From NCBI GenBank assembly GCA_963678705.1, contig OY783203.1:41974347-42038346 (forward strand): DNA of 64,000 nt. Direction: 5' to 3'. The notes under the pieces were generated by a model. The model did not search any database. It was not told where the DNA came from and worked only from the letters and a program-made list of their open reading frames with translations. This document shows positions 10,830 to 23,000 of the stretch, piece after piece (positions within the stretch are counted from its first letter, which is position 1; each line of letters begins with the position of its first letter). The position numbers were made by a program, and so were the translations under genes. This DNA is from Panorpa germanica. Lineage: Eukaryota; Arthropoda; Insecta; Mecoptera; Panorpidae.

Positions 10830-11111
10830 TGGCGTTGGATTTCCCAATGGGCTTAAGGAACACTATGGTCTATGGAGACTTACGAAAAAGTAAATTATAA
10901 ACTTTCTACGAAAGACCTTGGCCTACTTATGTATTTGGAATATGCCTATGGTCCATGAACACTAGAACGTGGCTCTGAATATTACTGCAAGAAACACCGT
11001 GGAAGGAGAACGATAGTGAGAACCGTGAGTGAGTGAGTGAGCAGAATCGCACACTTGTTGATGTCTTCAAAGGCTGGTGGAGAATGGCACTCAAATTTGA
11101 AAACTAAAAAT
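10830..11111. mobile_element. Possible MITE with GGCGTTRGATTT ends
   Basis: Starts GGCGTTGGATTTC and ends AAAATCTAACGCC, an imperfect inverted repeat (about 11 of 13). The terminus GCGTTGGATTTTCCCAGTGG is found in inverse orientation at about 15499-15520, so the end sequence is dispersed. A GTGAGTGAGTGAGTGAG run lies at about 11024-11040. Confidence 0.35.
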
Positions 11112-11188
11112 CTAACGCCAAAAAATAAAACAACAATGGATTAATAAAAGTTAAATATTCTTTAACAACTTGTTCTGTGTTATTTTCT

Positions 11189-11650
11189 CTAAAGTATCAT
11201 TCCCACTCACTATTTTAATTTTGTTTTCAATTTTGTATTTAATTTAAATTGTATTTAAATTAGCTTGTATCAATTATAATTTAGAATTTTATTTGCGTTT
11301 TCTTTGTTTTTCATCTTACAAGGTCCAATATTTTTAAATTAAAAATATTAAATTCAATAAAAATGTGTTTTGTATTATAATTTTCAAAAAGTGACAATCT
11401 ATCAAAATGCAGTAGGATTTATTTTTAAAAGAAGTTCAATGTGAGTTTGTTAAAAATAAAGAAGTAAAAACAATTTCTATTACTAATTGTTAATAAAAAC
11501 AGAAATTTTAATTATTCCACATTCAATTTTGTCCAACTGTCGAACTGCTAAAATTTATGTTACTAACGACGCATGCGCACCAACTAAATTAAAACACAAA
11601 TTTGACAAAGAAATTAAATATCAAAACAGTGAGTGCGAATGAGGCTTTAA
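11189..11650. mobile_element. TTAA-flanked MITE (ATTCCCACTCACT family), copy A
   Basis: The left end has AGTATCATTCCCACTCACTA and the right end AAAACAGTGAGTGCGAATGA, inverted repeats of roughly 24 bases. It is bounded by CTAA on the left and TTAA on the right. The interior carries TTACAAGGTCCAAT, GTGACAATCT, TTCAATTTTGTCCAACTGTC and GACGCATGCGCACCAACTAA, all shared with the copies at 12294, 40061 and 52469. A TTAA target suggests mobilisation by a piggyBac-like transposase, but the termini are not diagnostic. Confidence 0.75.
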
Positions 11651-12293
11651 ATTTTTTTTTATTAATTTTAGAACATTTCTAAAGCATATTTTAGAATCAG
11701 GTATTGAACAAATTCAGTTTCCAGTATATTAATTTCATAACATATACAGTGCATTTTAATAAAATTGTTTAATAAATTAAAAAAAAAAAATCAAGATAAT
11801 GCATCTTAAAAAAAATATAACCTGGTCTTAAATTTAATACGCATTTGTCTATTAAAGGTATTTTAATATTAAAAACATTTTTGTTTTTATTCGTATTTTA
11901 TTGCATTTTGGTTTAGCATTCCTTTACTGCAGTCTGTCTGATGGTTGAATAATACAGATATACAGACTATACATTTTTTGTAATTACTTACTTATAAGTT
12001 GTGTAAGGTATATCTTCCCTTTAAATTTAATGGCAGTGCTATAACGGACAGACCTCGATAACGGATGAGTGGTTTTGTCATGACAGTTTTGTGATTTTGT
12101 CGTCTATCCTGTGATAATTTATGTAAATATATTTTAGTTCGTTGTACTTATCGAAGATTAAGTTAGGGTACGTAATATAAATAAGCTCCCACACGCAGAG
12201 ACAGACGTTGAACTTGAACTTGGTAATACTAAGTTTGCCTACTACCGATTGAAATTATTTTAAGTACAAATTTTCAGTATAATATCAATGTGA

Positions 12294-12547
12294 CAATGTG
12301 AGTTTGTCAAAAATAAAGAAGTAACTTATATAAGTAATAACTTATTGTTATTAAAACTAGCAATTATAATTATTCCACATTCAATTTTGTCCAACTGTCG
12401 AACTGTCAAAATGTATATTACTAACGACGCATGCGCACCAACTAAATTAACTCTACTCAAATTAAAACACGAATGTGACAAGGAATGCCTATTCTGAAAA
12501 CCAGAAATCTGGATTAAAATATTATTTAATGGAGGGAATGAGGATTA
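12294..12547. mobile_element. TTAA-flanked MITE family, copy B, left-truncated
   Basis: Matches the right half of copy A from CAATGTGAGTTTGTCAAAAA through GACGCATGCGCACCAACTAA to the end GGGAATGAGGATTAA. It retains an internal segment (GGAATGCCTATTCTGAAAAC) that copy A lacks and copy D has. Confidence 0.7.
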
Positions 12548-12894
12548 AGTTATTATAGAATAAAATTTATACTACAACTACAAAATGACCCTTTAATAAC
12601 ATATTTTAATAACAAAAGAAAAGTATTTACGTTTTAAAGGAACCACAAACAAAAAAGAGAAAAAAAGCAATGTAATAGTTTGAGGTCAATCACCTGAAGA
12701 AGGGGTAGGCCGATTGATAAAATGTTTTAGATAAATTACGTATTTATATATAGTTTTTCTTGACTTACAAAAGGGTCTAAACCACAAGAGATTGCTTTCA
12801 TATAAATAGACTCTTAAATATTTATGGGTAAACATGGACTCTATATAAGGGAAAAAAGAAATCGTTTTTTTAGATACTTTTCGCAACAAAACTT
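12548..12894. other. AT-rich stretch without recognised features
   Basis: A 67-codon minus frame at 12686-12889 has no recognisable similarity. Confidence 0.5.
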
Positions 12895-13260
12895 ATGTTT
12901 TTGTATGCCTTTCGGCTTTACAACCTCTATTACGTACGTTCCATGAAACATTTAAAAATTAACTTAACTATCACTAATATTATTTTAGTCCTTCATTAAG
13001 TGTCTCCTATCTTATTCCTAATTTCATCTCTCCTTCACTCACTTCCTATGTCCTTTCGCTCATCTCTTCTACGTCGCTCTCTTTAATCGGTCGTTCATTT
13101 CTTTCACCTCTTCCGTGTACCCTTCTTCCATGCGTATTCCTGATAATTATTTCCTAAATTTTTCTCTTCCTTTTTCCACTCAGTCAATCCCACACCTTCC
13201 TTCTCCTCCTTGTCCTCTTTCACACAAATTTTTATCACCATTAACTGATGATAATAAGTT
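12895..13260 (-). repeat. Non-LTR retrotransposon 3' fragment, minus strand
   Basis: TATGCCTTTCGGCTTTACAA at its left edge is the antisense of the LINE 3' terminus seen at about 38771-38790. It is followed by a long TC-rich stretch, which is antisense to the purine-rich C-terminal coding and 3' region of that LINE. The frame is decayed and I could not follow the protein. Confidence 0.6.
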
Positions 13261-14340
13261 ATTTAAACATACTCGTATATGATATTGATATACATTAATG
13301 ACATCTGTTCTTCCATTTCCTCGTAATCTCTACTTCTCCTTTTCTAAAATTTGGTCCTAACGATGTAATTTTAAACTGAAATTTTTTAAAATAAACACTT
13401 CCTTTTTTTCCTGTATTTCTAAAATACACAACACAACAATTTACATGCAGTCGTAGTTAATGTTTATTTAATCGAAACGGGCCGCTATTGATTTTATTCC
13501 ACGCACTATGCACTCCGCACGGTCCCAATACTATTTATTCGCTGCAATTCTTGAAACTCGAATATTGATTTTGTCGTTATCTAAAACTGATTATTCGGAT
13601 ATACCTCTCTAATGAATTGTCCGTTCGATATATCGTAATATACATTTTATACAGTTGGGAATATTCAATTCAATTTTTAATATCAAACTATTCTTTTATC
13701 ATCTATGTCATTATCATATATCTATATCATTAGAACAATTGTGTCGTCAATAGGTGATGTAAATAACCTAGTTTCAACGTTACTAATTTAATCATTTTTA
13801 CTGCACATATAGTTTTGTAACAATTTGACATTCAACCTTGAGACCTGGTCAACTATGGTATAGATAAGTTATTTATACATTTTGAAATTATTATATAACT
13901 TAATATAGATAAATATAATTATCTTCAAACTTTGCTGATATTTCATTTTATATATTTGTTCATATTTGTCTGCAACTTATATGAATTTTAAATGTTAGCG
14001 TTAAATATATTGTTTACGTAACAAACAAACTTTCTAAATTTAGTTAAAAGTTAACATTTTATTTTCTAATGTAATTTATAAAGTATACGTTTACCATGAA
14101 AATTCAAGTCAATTTTTGAACGTATAATTTATATTACAGAGTGTATTTAGAAAAAGAACTTCGATATTCGTGTTAAAATCTGTATAAAAGTATTTGTATT
14201 CTTATAGAGTTATACTCTGTATACAAAGTAATTTAGTAATCATTATCCCCATGCTAACAAACACAATAAAGACGGCAAAGTGTGACACAGCACAATTGAT
14301 AATCATTTTTTACTTTAATTTGTTTGTAAAGTTTGCAACA
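13261..14340. other. AT-rich stretch without recognised features
   Basis: Nothing recognised on either strand. Confidence 0.5.
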
Positions 14341-14379
14341 GCGCAGTGGTTGTACTCGTAATATCTTAATTACATGACG

Positions 14380-14535
14380 TTAGTACCTTGTGCATGGTAA
14401 CATTGTTACTTGAACCTCTGAACCACCACGCAACTCGCAACCACAAATCTTTGCGTTCGTTGATGGCTTGGAGGATGGTTGCCGTGGAGACGTATCCATG
14501 GAGTTCCAATAATTAAATATGCCTGTCATTGTCAA
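14380..14535. other. GC-richer island, possible exon, strand undecided
   Basis: On the minus strand the frame NSMDTSPRQPSSKPSTNAK, then ICGCELRGGSEVQVTMLPCT, is open from a possible acceptor (TGACAATGACAG) to a possible donor CACAAG|GTACTAAC. On the plus strand a 39-codon frame starting MVTLLEPLNHHATRNHKS is also open to TAA. Base composition stands out from its flanks. I recognise neither translation. It could equally be a fragment of a mobile element. Confidence 0.25.
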
Positions 14536-15242
14536 TCTTAAAGGTGTACGGTAACGGTAACCAAGTTTCGATGGTGGATAAATTGATAAGCTGGTATCAA
14601 TACAACAAACAAACGACAAACCTACAAATGGTTCAATGCTTCCGACTCATCTTCTTCCTCCACCTTTACCAGAGTTTCCACAGTTTCCAGAATGTAAACA
14701 AGAGACAAGTTTCAATACACTATCAATTAAAGTGAAGGGAAATTATATTAACGAGGAAAATGTTTCACGCAGATCGGATCAATTTGTAAAAACAATTTTC
14801 AAAGGATAAGGGACCAAGGGAGACCAACAACTGAATGTAAACACTGTGATTTAATACGTGTTTAACAAATACTCTCGAACAAGGAATATGAAACCGTAGG
14901 AAGAGGATAAAACGGAATGAGAAGTTAGAAACCATCATGGACGACCGACGACCGACGACCGACAACAGACGACCTAAAACTGTTAATGAATATTAATTGA
15001 CATTTGTAATTAAAAATGTAATTGATATATTTTATTGTAATTTATTTAAATTAGAGATTTATTTTATTATATCAGTATTTTCCAATTTACTTAAGTGGAT
15101 TTCTTTTTAGTTATTATGCATCCTCTAAATACAGTTACGTATTTAATGTTTATTTAATATAAAATAAATACCCTTTTACGTAAAAAATGTTATGTAATAT
15201 CTCGACCAGATATTTCACTGAGATTGCCGTTAATGTATGTTT
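14536..15242. other. Stretch with a short GACCGAC tandem repeat
   Basis: Positions about 14940-14975 are a tandem array of GACCGAC-type units. Otherwise AT-rich with nothing recognised. Confidence 0.55.
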
Positions 15243-15525
15243 GGATCCAATTGGGTCCCAATGTGGTATGCCCAGTAATCCTAATCCAATCGGGGGCCCT
15301 GTTTCTGTATCTTTCGAGCAATGATCGTGATCGAACAGATATGTTTTATATGAGTAAAATATTTTACAAACCGCTCATATAAATCAAATCTGTTCGATCA
15401 CGACCATTAATCACAAGATTCAGAAATAGGGCTCCCGATTGGAATAGGATTACTGGGCATGCCACATTGGGACCGATTGAGACCCAATAGGGACTCCACT
15501 GGGAAAATCCAACGCAAAAATTAAT
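15243..15525. repeat. Large imperfect palindrome (hairpin), about 115-base arms
   Basis: The left arm (15243-15360) contains CCCAATGTGGTATGCCCAGT, AATCCTAATCCAATCGGG and CGTGATCGAACAGAT. The right arm (about 15375-15490) contains the reverse complement of each, at roughly 85-90 percent identity by eye, separated by about 15 bases. The sequence then continues to CCACTGGGAAAATCCAACGC, an end-like sequence also found inverted at about 10831. It is probably a fold-back transposon. Transcribed, it would form a long double-stranded RNA. Confidence 0.8.
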
Positions 15526-15636
15526 AGAATAATGAACAAATATACCTAAAAAATAGTTGCTATTGCTTAAATTTAAAAATTATTTAAGAAAAATCGTTTA
15601 AGAATTTGAAGAATAGTCAAAACTAAATAATTAAAG

Positions 15637-15950
15637 TTAGGGATAAACTGATAAGTGGATAAGGGAATCGAAGGTGATGTATGTCGGAGATTTCATAACA
15701 CCACACTCAAACAGGTTTTTTTTGGCATTCGGTGCCGGCGAATCACTTGCTGAAATAAACTGAAATAATGATGGATGGGCAGAATCCCCAAGAAAATTAT
15801 TATGACTAACTAGGATTGCCTGGTTGGGACCTGACTGGAATGGCACTGTCGAGACCAGACTATGACTGCCCGGTTGGGACCATTTAGGTTATAGCTTTAC
15901 ATTCCAATGGGACAGCACTGTTGGGTACCAGTTGGGTTTACATTCTTTGA
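15637..15950. repeat. Region of TGGTTGGGACC repeats, probably part of the same element
   Basis: The words TGCCTGGTTGGGACC, TGCCCGGTTGGGACC and ATTGGGACC recur here and in the palindrome at 15243-15490. A 69-codon minus frame at 15637-15846 is open but overlaps these repeats, so I do not call it a gene. Confidence 0.45.
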
Positions 15951-16955
15951 TTTTTTCATTGCTTTTGGAATCGTAAAAATAATCAGTTCAACGAAATAAC
16001 CAATTCAGAAAATATAGCGTTTTCAATTTTTAAATGAACACAAATCGCTGAAGCATTTGCATAGCAGACAGTGGTTCAACCATGGAAAAGTACCATATTG
16101 GCTGTATCAACAAACAATCAGTTACTTTTGATCACACCTCACACTGTATTGTCCTTTAAATAAATAACAATACTACGACCATTTAAACGACAGTTAAGTG
16201 GTTTTGTGAAAGCTGTCGTCTAGATGTTGTAATTTATGTAAACATCTTACGCTGTAAGACAGTGCGTTGTACTTACATATAACGCAGATAAAATTAGTCT
16301 AAGAACAAGTTTATAATTATTTTCTCGTAGTCGTACATAAACTGCAAAAAAGGTTACATCTTTTATTTTTTGTTTTATTGTGCAAATATTTTTCTTTAAT
16401 TTTCGCCTTCCAAGCTTGTTTTTTATAAATAAAACAACTGTGTTTTTCATTGTTAGCAGTAAACTTTTCATACAAAATATTATCGTAGTAAACAGTTAGA
16501 AATTTTTGTTTACCATTCATCCACTTCAGACTAATTATTAAAGTCACTTTAAGTTAGCAATTATAATATATAGATCGTAAACCCTTTCACATTATCACCA
16601 TTAACAGTTCTGATGAGCTTTAATATATGAATTTATAGCGTGATAAACTTTCTAACCCATGTCATTTATTAAAGTTATCCAAATTCCTCACAATGAGTGG
16701 TAGACAGACGAGACTGGCACACGACGCACAACGCACATGACGCACAAAATGCTCAAACGTTAAAATGCCTTAATGCCAATATAAGATTATTAGGAAATCA
16801 TTAATGAATATACTGGTTGTAAATGACAACAGGGCCGGACAGAAACAAACTTTTTGATGAATTCGTTTCGTATACAAAATAAAACAACTGTTATAAATTA
16901 TATTAAAATTACTGTTGAAATACTTAAAAACTTATTAGAAGTTATAGATATTACA
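15951..16955. other. AT-rich stretch without recognised features
   Basis: Two overlapping minus frames of about 75 codons (16247-16547) are lysine- and asparagine-rich, as expected from composition. Nothing recognised. Confidence 0.5.
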
Positions 16956-17285
16956 GTGAGCGAGAGCATCCCTATGCTTCCTTTCCCCGCCCGGACGAAC
17001 ACACTTCAGTGATATCCATATTAGTCCGGGATATATGTAATTTCTGTGCAATATTCTGCTAGTTTATGGCTAATATATGCTGGTACTACTGCACACATTG
17101 TAGTGTATAACTCGTACTCGAGAATATTAATGCATAAAGCTGTGAATTCGGTTTCGGTCCCTTGTACATAATATTGCACTTATTAGGCAGCGGTGTTGTT
17201 TTTTATATATAAGACCAACAGAATAAGAGGTCATCGGAGGTGATGCACTAAGCATCGGAAATAGGTCGACGGTAAATAAATTCAA
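16956..17285 (+). repeat. SINE, composite long form, copy 1
   Basis: Begins with the SINE head (CAGTGAGCGAGAGCAT) but then carries a module absent from ordinary copies: GGACGAACACACTTCAGTGA, ATATTAGTCCGGGATAT, CTGTGCAATATTCTGCTA, GTAGTGTATAACTCGTACTC. It ends with the ordinary body and tail (TTATTAGGCAGCGGTGTTG, CATCGGAAATAGGTCGACGG). The same module is in 24712-25265. Confidence 0.75.
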
Positions 17286-17379
17286 TATAAAATAAAGTAT
17301 TAGAGGCTGTAATATTATAGTTCAATCCGAAATGAAGACTAGGTTCACTCAACAGGCAACATTATTATTAGTTTATTTG

Positions 17380-17530
17380 TGTTGTAGGCCTGTAATTCGC
17401 TTGTAGTAAGCTAGAAGTGTAAAACTGCAGTAGAAGATAATTTATATAAGATAAGTAGAAAATGAACTAGCTTGTGGCAAGCTATCAAGTATGAAACTGC
17501 ACTATAATATAAATTGCTTTCATTTAGACA
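17380..17530. repeat. Dispersed GTGCAGTTTTAC repeat, copy 2 of 3
   Basis: Contains AGTGTAAAACTGCAGT, ACTAGCTTGTGGCAAGCT and ATGAAACTGCACTATA, matching the words at 9870-10045 mostly in inverted orientation. Confidence 0.4.
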
Positions 17531-20500
17531 TAAAACAAATTTTATATAAGTAAAATTTATTAATAAAAAATTGCGATTAGTTTCAATTCCCTTCTATATA
17601 TTGGCGAACATTTTGAATATACGCATGCAGCTTACGAACCGTATCGTGCTTTGAATATTTAGGTATATTATAACTGAAACGTTTATTTTAAAAAGCTCCC
17701 ATCGATCAAAATCGGCGGAACACTGAGTTATTCTTTGATATGTATTATGTGAAACAAAAACAGAGAGAATACATTTTGCTTTGATTTGTTTTTGTTTTTA
17801 TAAATAAGGTCAACTAAATAAAGATTCAGAATTTCTTAAATATTATATTTATGTACGTATTAAATATTAAAAGTAAAAAATCACTTTGCTGACAAAAATT
17901 ATCCCTAGGAAAAATAAAATTTATTTAGAAATAACAGAAATTCCAGCATTACATTGCGTTTCAGATTTAAGATAAAATTATCTGCCGTAAACTTTTTTTT
18001 TAATACGTATTTGCATCAACTTTCGATACTTATTAGCACTTAAGCCAATGATTATGAAACCAATTAAATATGACCTATCATGAGTCTACATATTACTACT
18101 TCCAGCCCTCTATTTTAGTCCGACCAGTAGTATTTGTTATCAGTTTCTTTGTTTCATTCTTATTACTGACGTAAACTTTTTAAAAAGTAAAATTGAAAAC
18201 ATATTTGCAGTACATACATTGGGCATAGCGCCATTGTATATTTCTTTAAGTTTGCCAAAATAGTAAAATAGTACTGACATATTTAAAAAAATAAAGTTAT
18301 GGCTGTTGGCTGCACTAGAGCATTGAGCTGTGGTTTTATCCAGAGCCGCATCAACGCTATGAACTAAAAAGTCAGTTGGTTTATTCCAGCACTGGTACTA
18401 TGGTACTGTCGTTATTTACTTTCTATTCACAATTTAAAATAATTTTTTTCCACAATTTGAACATTTCTGAATCCGTTTCTGGTTGTAATACTGTTACATA
18501 TGAGTTATTCTGTAATTAAATAATGTCAAAGTAATCCACACTCACATTTTGCATACATAACAAAATATTGGGGGAAGCTTAATCACTGTTGTACTTCTAC
18601 ACACTGGAAAAACTATTATTGATTTTGTTTTAAAAGTAACAATTATTTTAAGTGTTAAATTTGAAAGTCGATGCAGCATATAAAAGGATACGGATGCTTT
18701 TCGTTCCCTAAGGGTCGTGCACGTCTCTTGTTGCAATAAGTACAGGATCAGGCAAGTCAAAGGAGGACAATATATCTAAAGAGGGGCGGAGTGATTGAAA
18801 TACAGTATTTTAATTACGGTCCAGATCGTATGTTGAAGTTATTTTCAACTAATAATGAGTAGCTATTAGGTTTTTTAGTAATTAACCCAATTTATGTTTT
18901 GTTTACTATGAAATATTTTGATAGTTAATCGCCTAAAATATAGGCCAATTGTCTGTAGCTGAATTCATGTGCCGTAAACAAACTAATTACTCTTCGATTA
19001 TACGCTCAGGGGAATTAAAGAGGTCGTCAATTTGTCAGTTTGGTTGTGTATGATACAATAAGGTCTTTATTATTTTGTTTAGAATTAATCTCGTTATTCA
19101 AAATGAGAAAGGGGTAAATCTCAGAATAAGCTGAAAACTTGTAAAAAAAATTGTTTTGACAGTTTATAAGTCATCTGAAATATCTCATAATGTAGCGTGT
19201 ACGCAATTCGCGCTTTACAAAAATCGTTTTTTTGCAGATTATTAGATTAGTAGTTTAGAGTTATTAGTAAAGTTGTAGAGTATAAAATACTCTACCAATT
19301 TGATTTATTGCATTTTTTCGTGTGATGAACCGTTCCCAAGATATAGCGCGAAGAGTGTTAGCCGGTACAAATTTGGTACAATGAAAAAGTTTAATGAGTA
19401 TATAACTTTTAGATGTAAAGCCACTTAAAATTTGTTCAAGATCTTCAATTGCTGCTAATGTAGTAAGAATATTACATACAATTACGAAGACGAATGCGCC
19501 TTTGCCTTCGAAATAGAGGCTCACATTTTGAAAATGTATTGTGAATTAACTTTTTAATGATCTCTTTTTAATTTTTTATGAGAACAGAAAACAATTTCAA
19601 AATTTAACTGATTATGATGCTTTAGATAATTTTTTCTTGTTCACAATTAATTGTCTTTTTCAAGCATTTTTTCAAACTTATAACGTAGTTTTTGTATCTT
19701 GTTGGATAGCCAGTAAAGAGTAGTTGTTATTAAAATATTACGCATATTAATTTCTCAATATTTTACAATATCATAACTTTTGTTGAAAGAAATTAGAAAA
19801 AATTACGAACTTATACCGTTTTGAAGCCCTAATTTTAAAATGTTTAAAGATTGTTTTTTGTTTTACGCTAATTATGATTTATTAGAGTGTTTACTAATAA
19901 AGAGAAATAATAAAAACCTATTTCATACGGTTGCTCTTTTTAAATTAATTTTCAATATTTTCTATTCGGTATTTTTTTGATAAACAATAAAACTGTAAAT
20001 AATGCACTTTTGCCATAGTTTTAAAGGTCATTTAATACCTATTGACCTCCCCAATAATCCCTTTAAGAAATAATTACATTTTATTAGTAACATTTTTACT
20101 TATCCGAATAGGCCTATAGCGCTATCTAACTTAAATTCATCACTGCTGCTGTAAGAAGAATTATATGGGAACATGTTTCTAGTTAGACAAATACTTCTAG
20201 TTCCACCCTTTTACAAAGAGTCAGGCAGGACTTCTTCTTCTTCATCTTCTTAGACTTAGAACAAAAGTAATCACTGGGTAACCCGGACCGATTCTAGCAC
20301 ACCTCTGCTTTAACTTAAAGTTTGAAGTTCATTTTAAACTTCAAACTGTTTTTATTTGTTCAAAGTTATATTTATGGGACACACTCAAGCTTGAAAGAAT
20401 TATTTCTTTCATAAAATAAATTTGAACAAAAATTCATGTAACGGTTATTTTATTCGCGTGTGTTATACACTGGGATTAAGCACGTTCCTGGAATTTATGC

Positions 20501-20929
20501 ATGTACTTTTCATGTGGAAAATTGTTTTAAAGAAAAGTCTTGTAAAAAAATTATCAGCTGGAATTATTTATTAGTATCATATACAAGTGGCTTCTCTTGT
20601 CATACCGTAAAGCGGTGGAGAACTTTTATAGATAGGAATTATGAAATATGTTTTTCAAGGGTGGACGTAAAAGTGTTTTAGTCAATTTGGATTCTATTGC
20701 ACCAAAAACACACTTATAAATTCTTTTTATGTTATCTGTTAAACACAAAATATAGATATTACCTACCTTAAATACATGTAGAATATTATGTAAGCGAACT
20801 TACTAATATTTTATGTAACTTTTTTTACTTAATGTTATGTTTTATTATTTACCAAAGTTACATTGTCATTAAATAATTGCAAAATACACTTAATACATAG
20901 ATAGCTTTTACTTTCACAAATTGTGACAG
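17531..20929. other. Long AT-rich stretch without recognised features
   Basis: About 3.4 kb with only short low-complexity frames (for example 19264-19524 minus, 86 codons, unrecognised). No repeat, RNA gene or convincing exon seen. Confidence 0.45.
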
Positions 20930-21190
20930 GATGTGACAATGGGGAACAACGGACTAGAAAAAATATAAATTTCCATGAGAAGCACATCCTTAAAAAATAA
21001 AAACAAAATATAAAATATAAACAAATAGGACAAAAAATGGGATTAAGAAAAAAAGGTCATTTCCTGAAAATAAGTATACTATGAGAGTCAATTATTCTAA
21101 AAAGTATTAAATATTACTAATTTATTGACAAGCAAAATGTGACAAGGACGGACGGAGCAGGAAATATGAGAGACGTAATTTATGGATGGT
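20930..21190. repeat. Decayed member of the CCATCCATAA MITE family
   Basis: The right end AGACGTAATTTATGGATGGT is well preserved. The left part retains TGTGACAGGATGTGACAATG but no clear terminus. Confidence 0.5.
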
Positions 21191-21735
21191 CCCTAACAAT
21201 ATTTACATATAAACGAAACATTTACAACAATGCTTCCATTTCTAGTTTTCCCATCCAGATCTGGGTTTTTGATAGTCGTTTGGGTGGTTTCATATTATGT
21301 TTCAAGGTTTATTTCAAAAAAATATCTCATTACATGAAAGTTTCGGTAATTTATCGGATCTAAACAAAGGAAATATGTTTTGTCTGTGTTTAATTAAGTT
21401 GCAATCTTAGTTAATTTAAATGTTGTGAGAGGGAGTAGTGTAAAATCACTGTTATCAATTCATGCAGACTATCTATCCTAGTTAATTCATTAAGACAAAC
21501 TTGCTATAAATGTGCGTTTCATGGCTTAATACAGTCATGTCTCCAGTGTGTGGTTGTCCTTATTACATAATATAACTTTGGCTGTAGTATCTATATCTAT
21601 CAATTTAAATTCATGCCGTTTTTTATAAAATATTTCTATTCTAGTACTTACACATTTTTTGCATTCTTGAATACGTCATACGATTTCTCTTTCTATTACA
21701 TTTATTTATCGAATCTTTCGATAATATTGTACATA
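21191..21735. other. AT-rich stretch without recognised features
   Basis: Nothing recognised. Confidence 0.5.
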
Positions 21736-22067
21736 CAGTACTGGATCTAGGATTTCTTCGAACCGGGACGCTGGTGCCAAACACCGCTTTCAGGATCGTT
21801 GCCTCCACCTACCCCATACATATAGCAATTTCTTTTAATTTTAAAATATAAAGTCAAAAAAAGTAGCAGGGTAGGTTACGTGTTCCAGATCCAGTTCCAA
21901 TCTCCGTGGGAACTAAAAATAAAAGTGATTTCCTGTTATTTTTTGAGCATACAGTGCCTTTCGGAATGGTGCACCTAGTTTTTAGAAATATATGAATTTT
22001 CCACCACCATGAATTCCTCGCCCGGGTCATGTACCCCGGTTTCTCCCTCCCCCTAGATCCGGAGCTG
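21736..22067. mobile_element. Non-autonomous hAT element, about 332 bp
   Basis: The left end CAGTACTGGATCTAGG and the right end CCTAGATCCGGAGCTG are matched inverted repeats (about 13 of 16). Flanking octamers TGTACATA and TGTTCATA agree at 7 of 8, as expected for an aged hAT target duplication. The interior has no transposase; the 85-codon minus frame crossing it is not transposase-like. Confidence 0.75.
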
Positions 22068-22887
22068 TGTTCATATATCGTAAGATATGATATATTAAGT
22101 GTTTGCAACAAATTTAATAACGGTCGTATTATGTTATTAAAGGTTATAATATTAATACTTATGCAATACGATAAAAATTCACGGTTATTCCGATGTCTTT
22201 CTATCTCTCTTTCTCTGTTATGGCAAAACGATACAATTAATTTTATTGATTAATATATGTATTTCTAATTAAACACTGTATTTTAGATACACAGCATTCA
22301 ACAAGTTGCAGAGGACGTCTGGAGCAGTAATATGTCTCATTTACATGTTTCTAAATAGTTGTTGAATTCACTCAAAGATGGCACAACAACTGTGATTATT
22401 TAATTACGTGTACTTTATATATAACTTCACTTTTTAACATTATAACATAATAAAATAAATCGCTATGGCTTAAGGCACTACAATTGTTTGAGTTAAACTC
22501 ATGTATAAATACTAGTGCTCAAAAATGATAAAAATATGAAACTGCGTATTTGATTACAGTATAGAAAATGTTTCTCATTATAGTACTGTACCTCTATACA
22601 AATTTGTATGAAAATGTTTGTTTTGTGACAAAGTTATGTATAGGAATATTCTTAGAAAGATTGTCATATATTTTTGTTCTTTTTAACTCTACTATATATA
22701 AATAAGTTTGCCTTAAGCATATGTGACATGACCATGAATATAATGAACCCCCAAATTTCATTTCATGAATTAAAAGTTATTGGTGTAACTTTTGTTAAAA
22801 ATAAAATATAAAAAATTCTAAATAATAAAGAAATTTGTTTCTGTGAAGTTAAAAAAATGTTCAAATTAATAAAAATGTAAAATATAT
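22068..22887. other. AT-rich stretch, weak exon-like patch at 22286
   Basis: After TGTATTTTAG at about 22286 a short frame (IHSIQQVAEDVWSSNMSHLH) is open for 23 codons to a stop. No usable donor follows, so I do not call an exon. Confidence 0.3.
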
Positions 22888-23000
22888 AGACGACACAGTG
22901 ACCGAGAGCATTTCTGCTTAAGGCCACTGCGCTATATGTTCTAAATTTTGTTGTTATCAGAATTTTTTTAAGCACATATATAAGGCCATTTTACGTATTA
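22888..23000 (+). repeat. SINE remnant
   Basis: Head GACGACACAGTGACCGAGAG is intact. The B box is lost. Body words TTTGTTGTTATCAG and ATATATAAGGCC follow, then similarity ends. Confidence 0.65.

Noticed and set aside
22286-22360. Internal exon after TGTATTTTAG
   Set aside because: Its frame ends in a stop with no usable donor, and its phase does not fit the 5603 exon.
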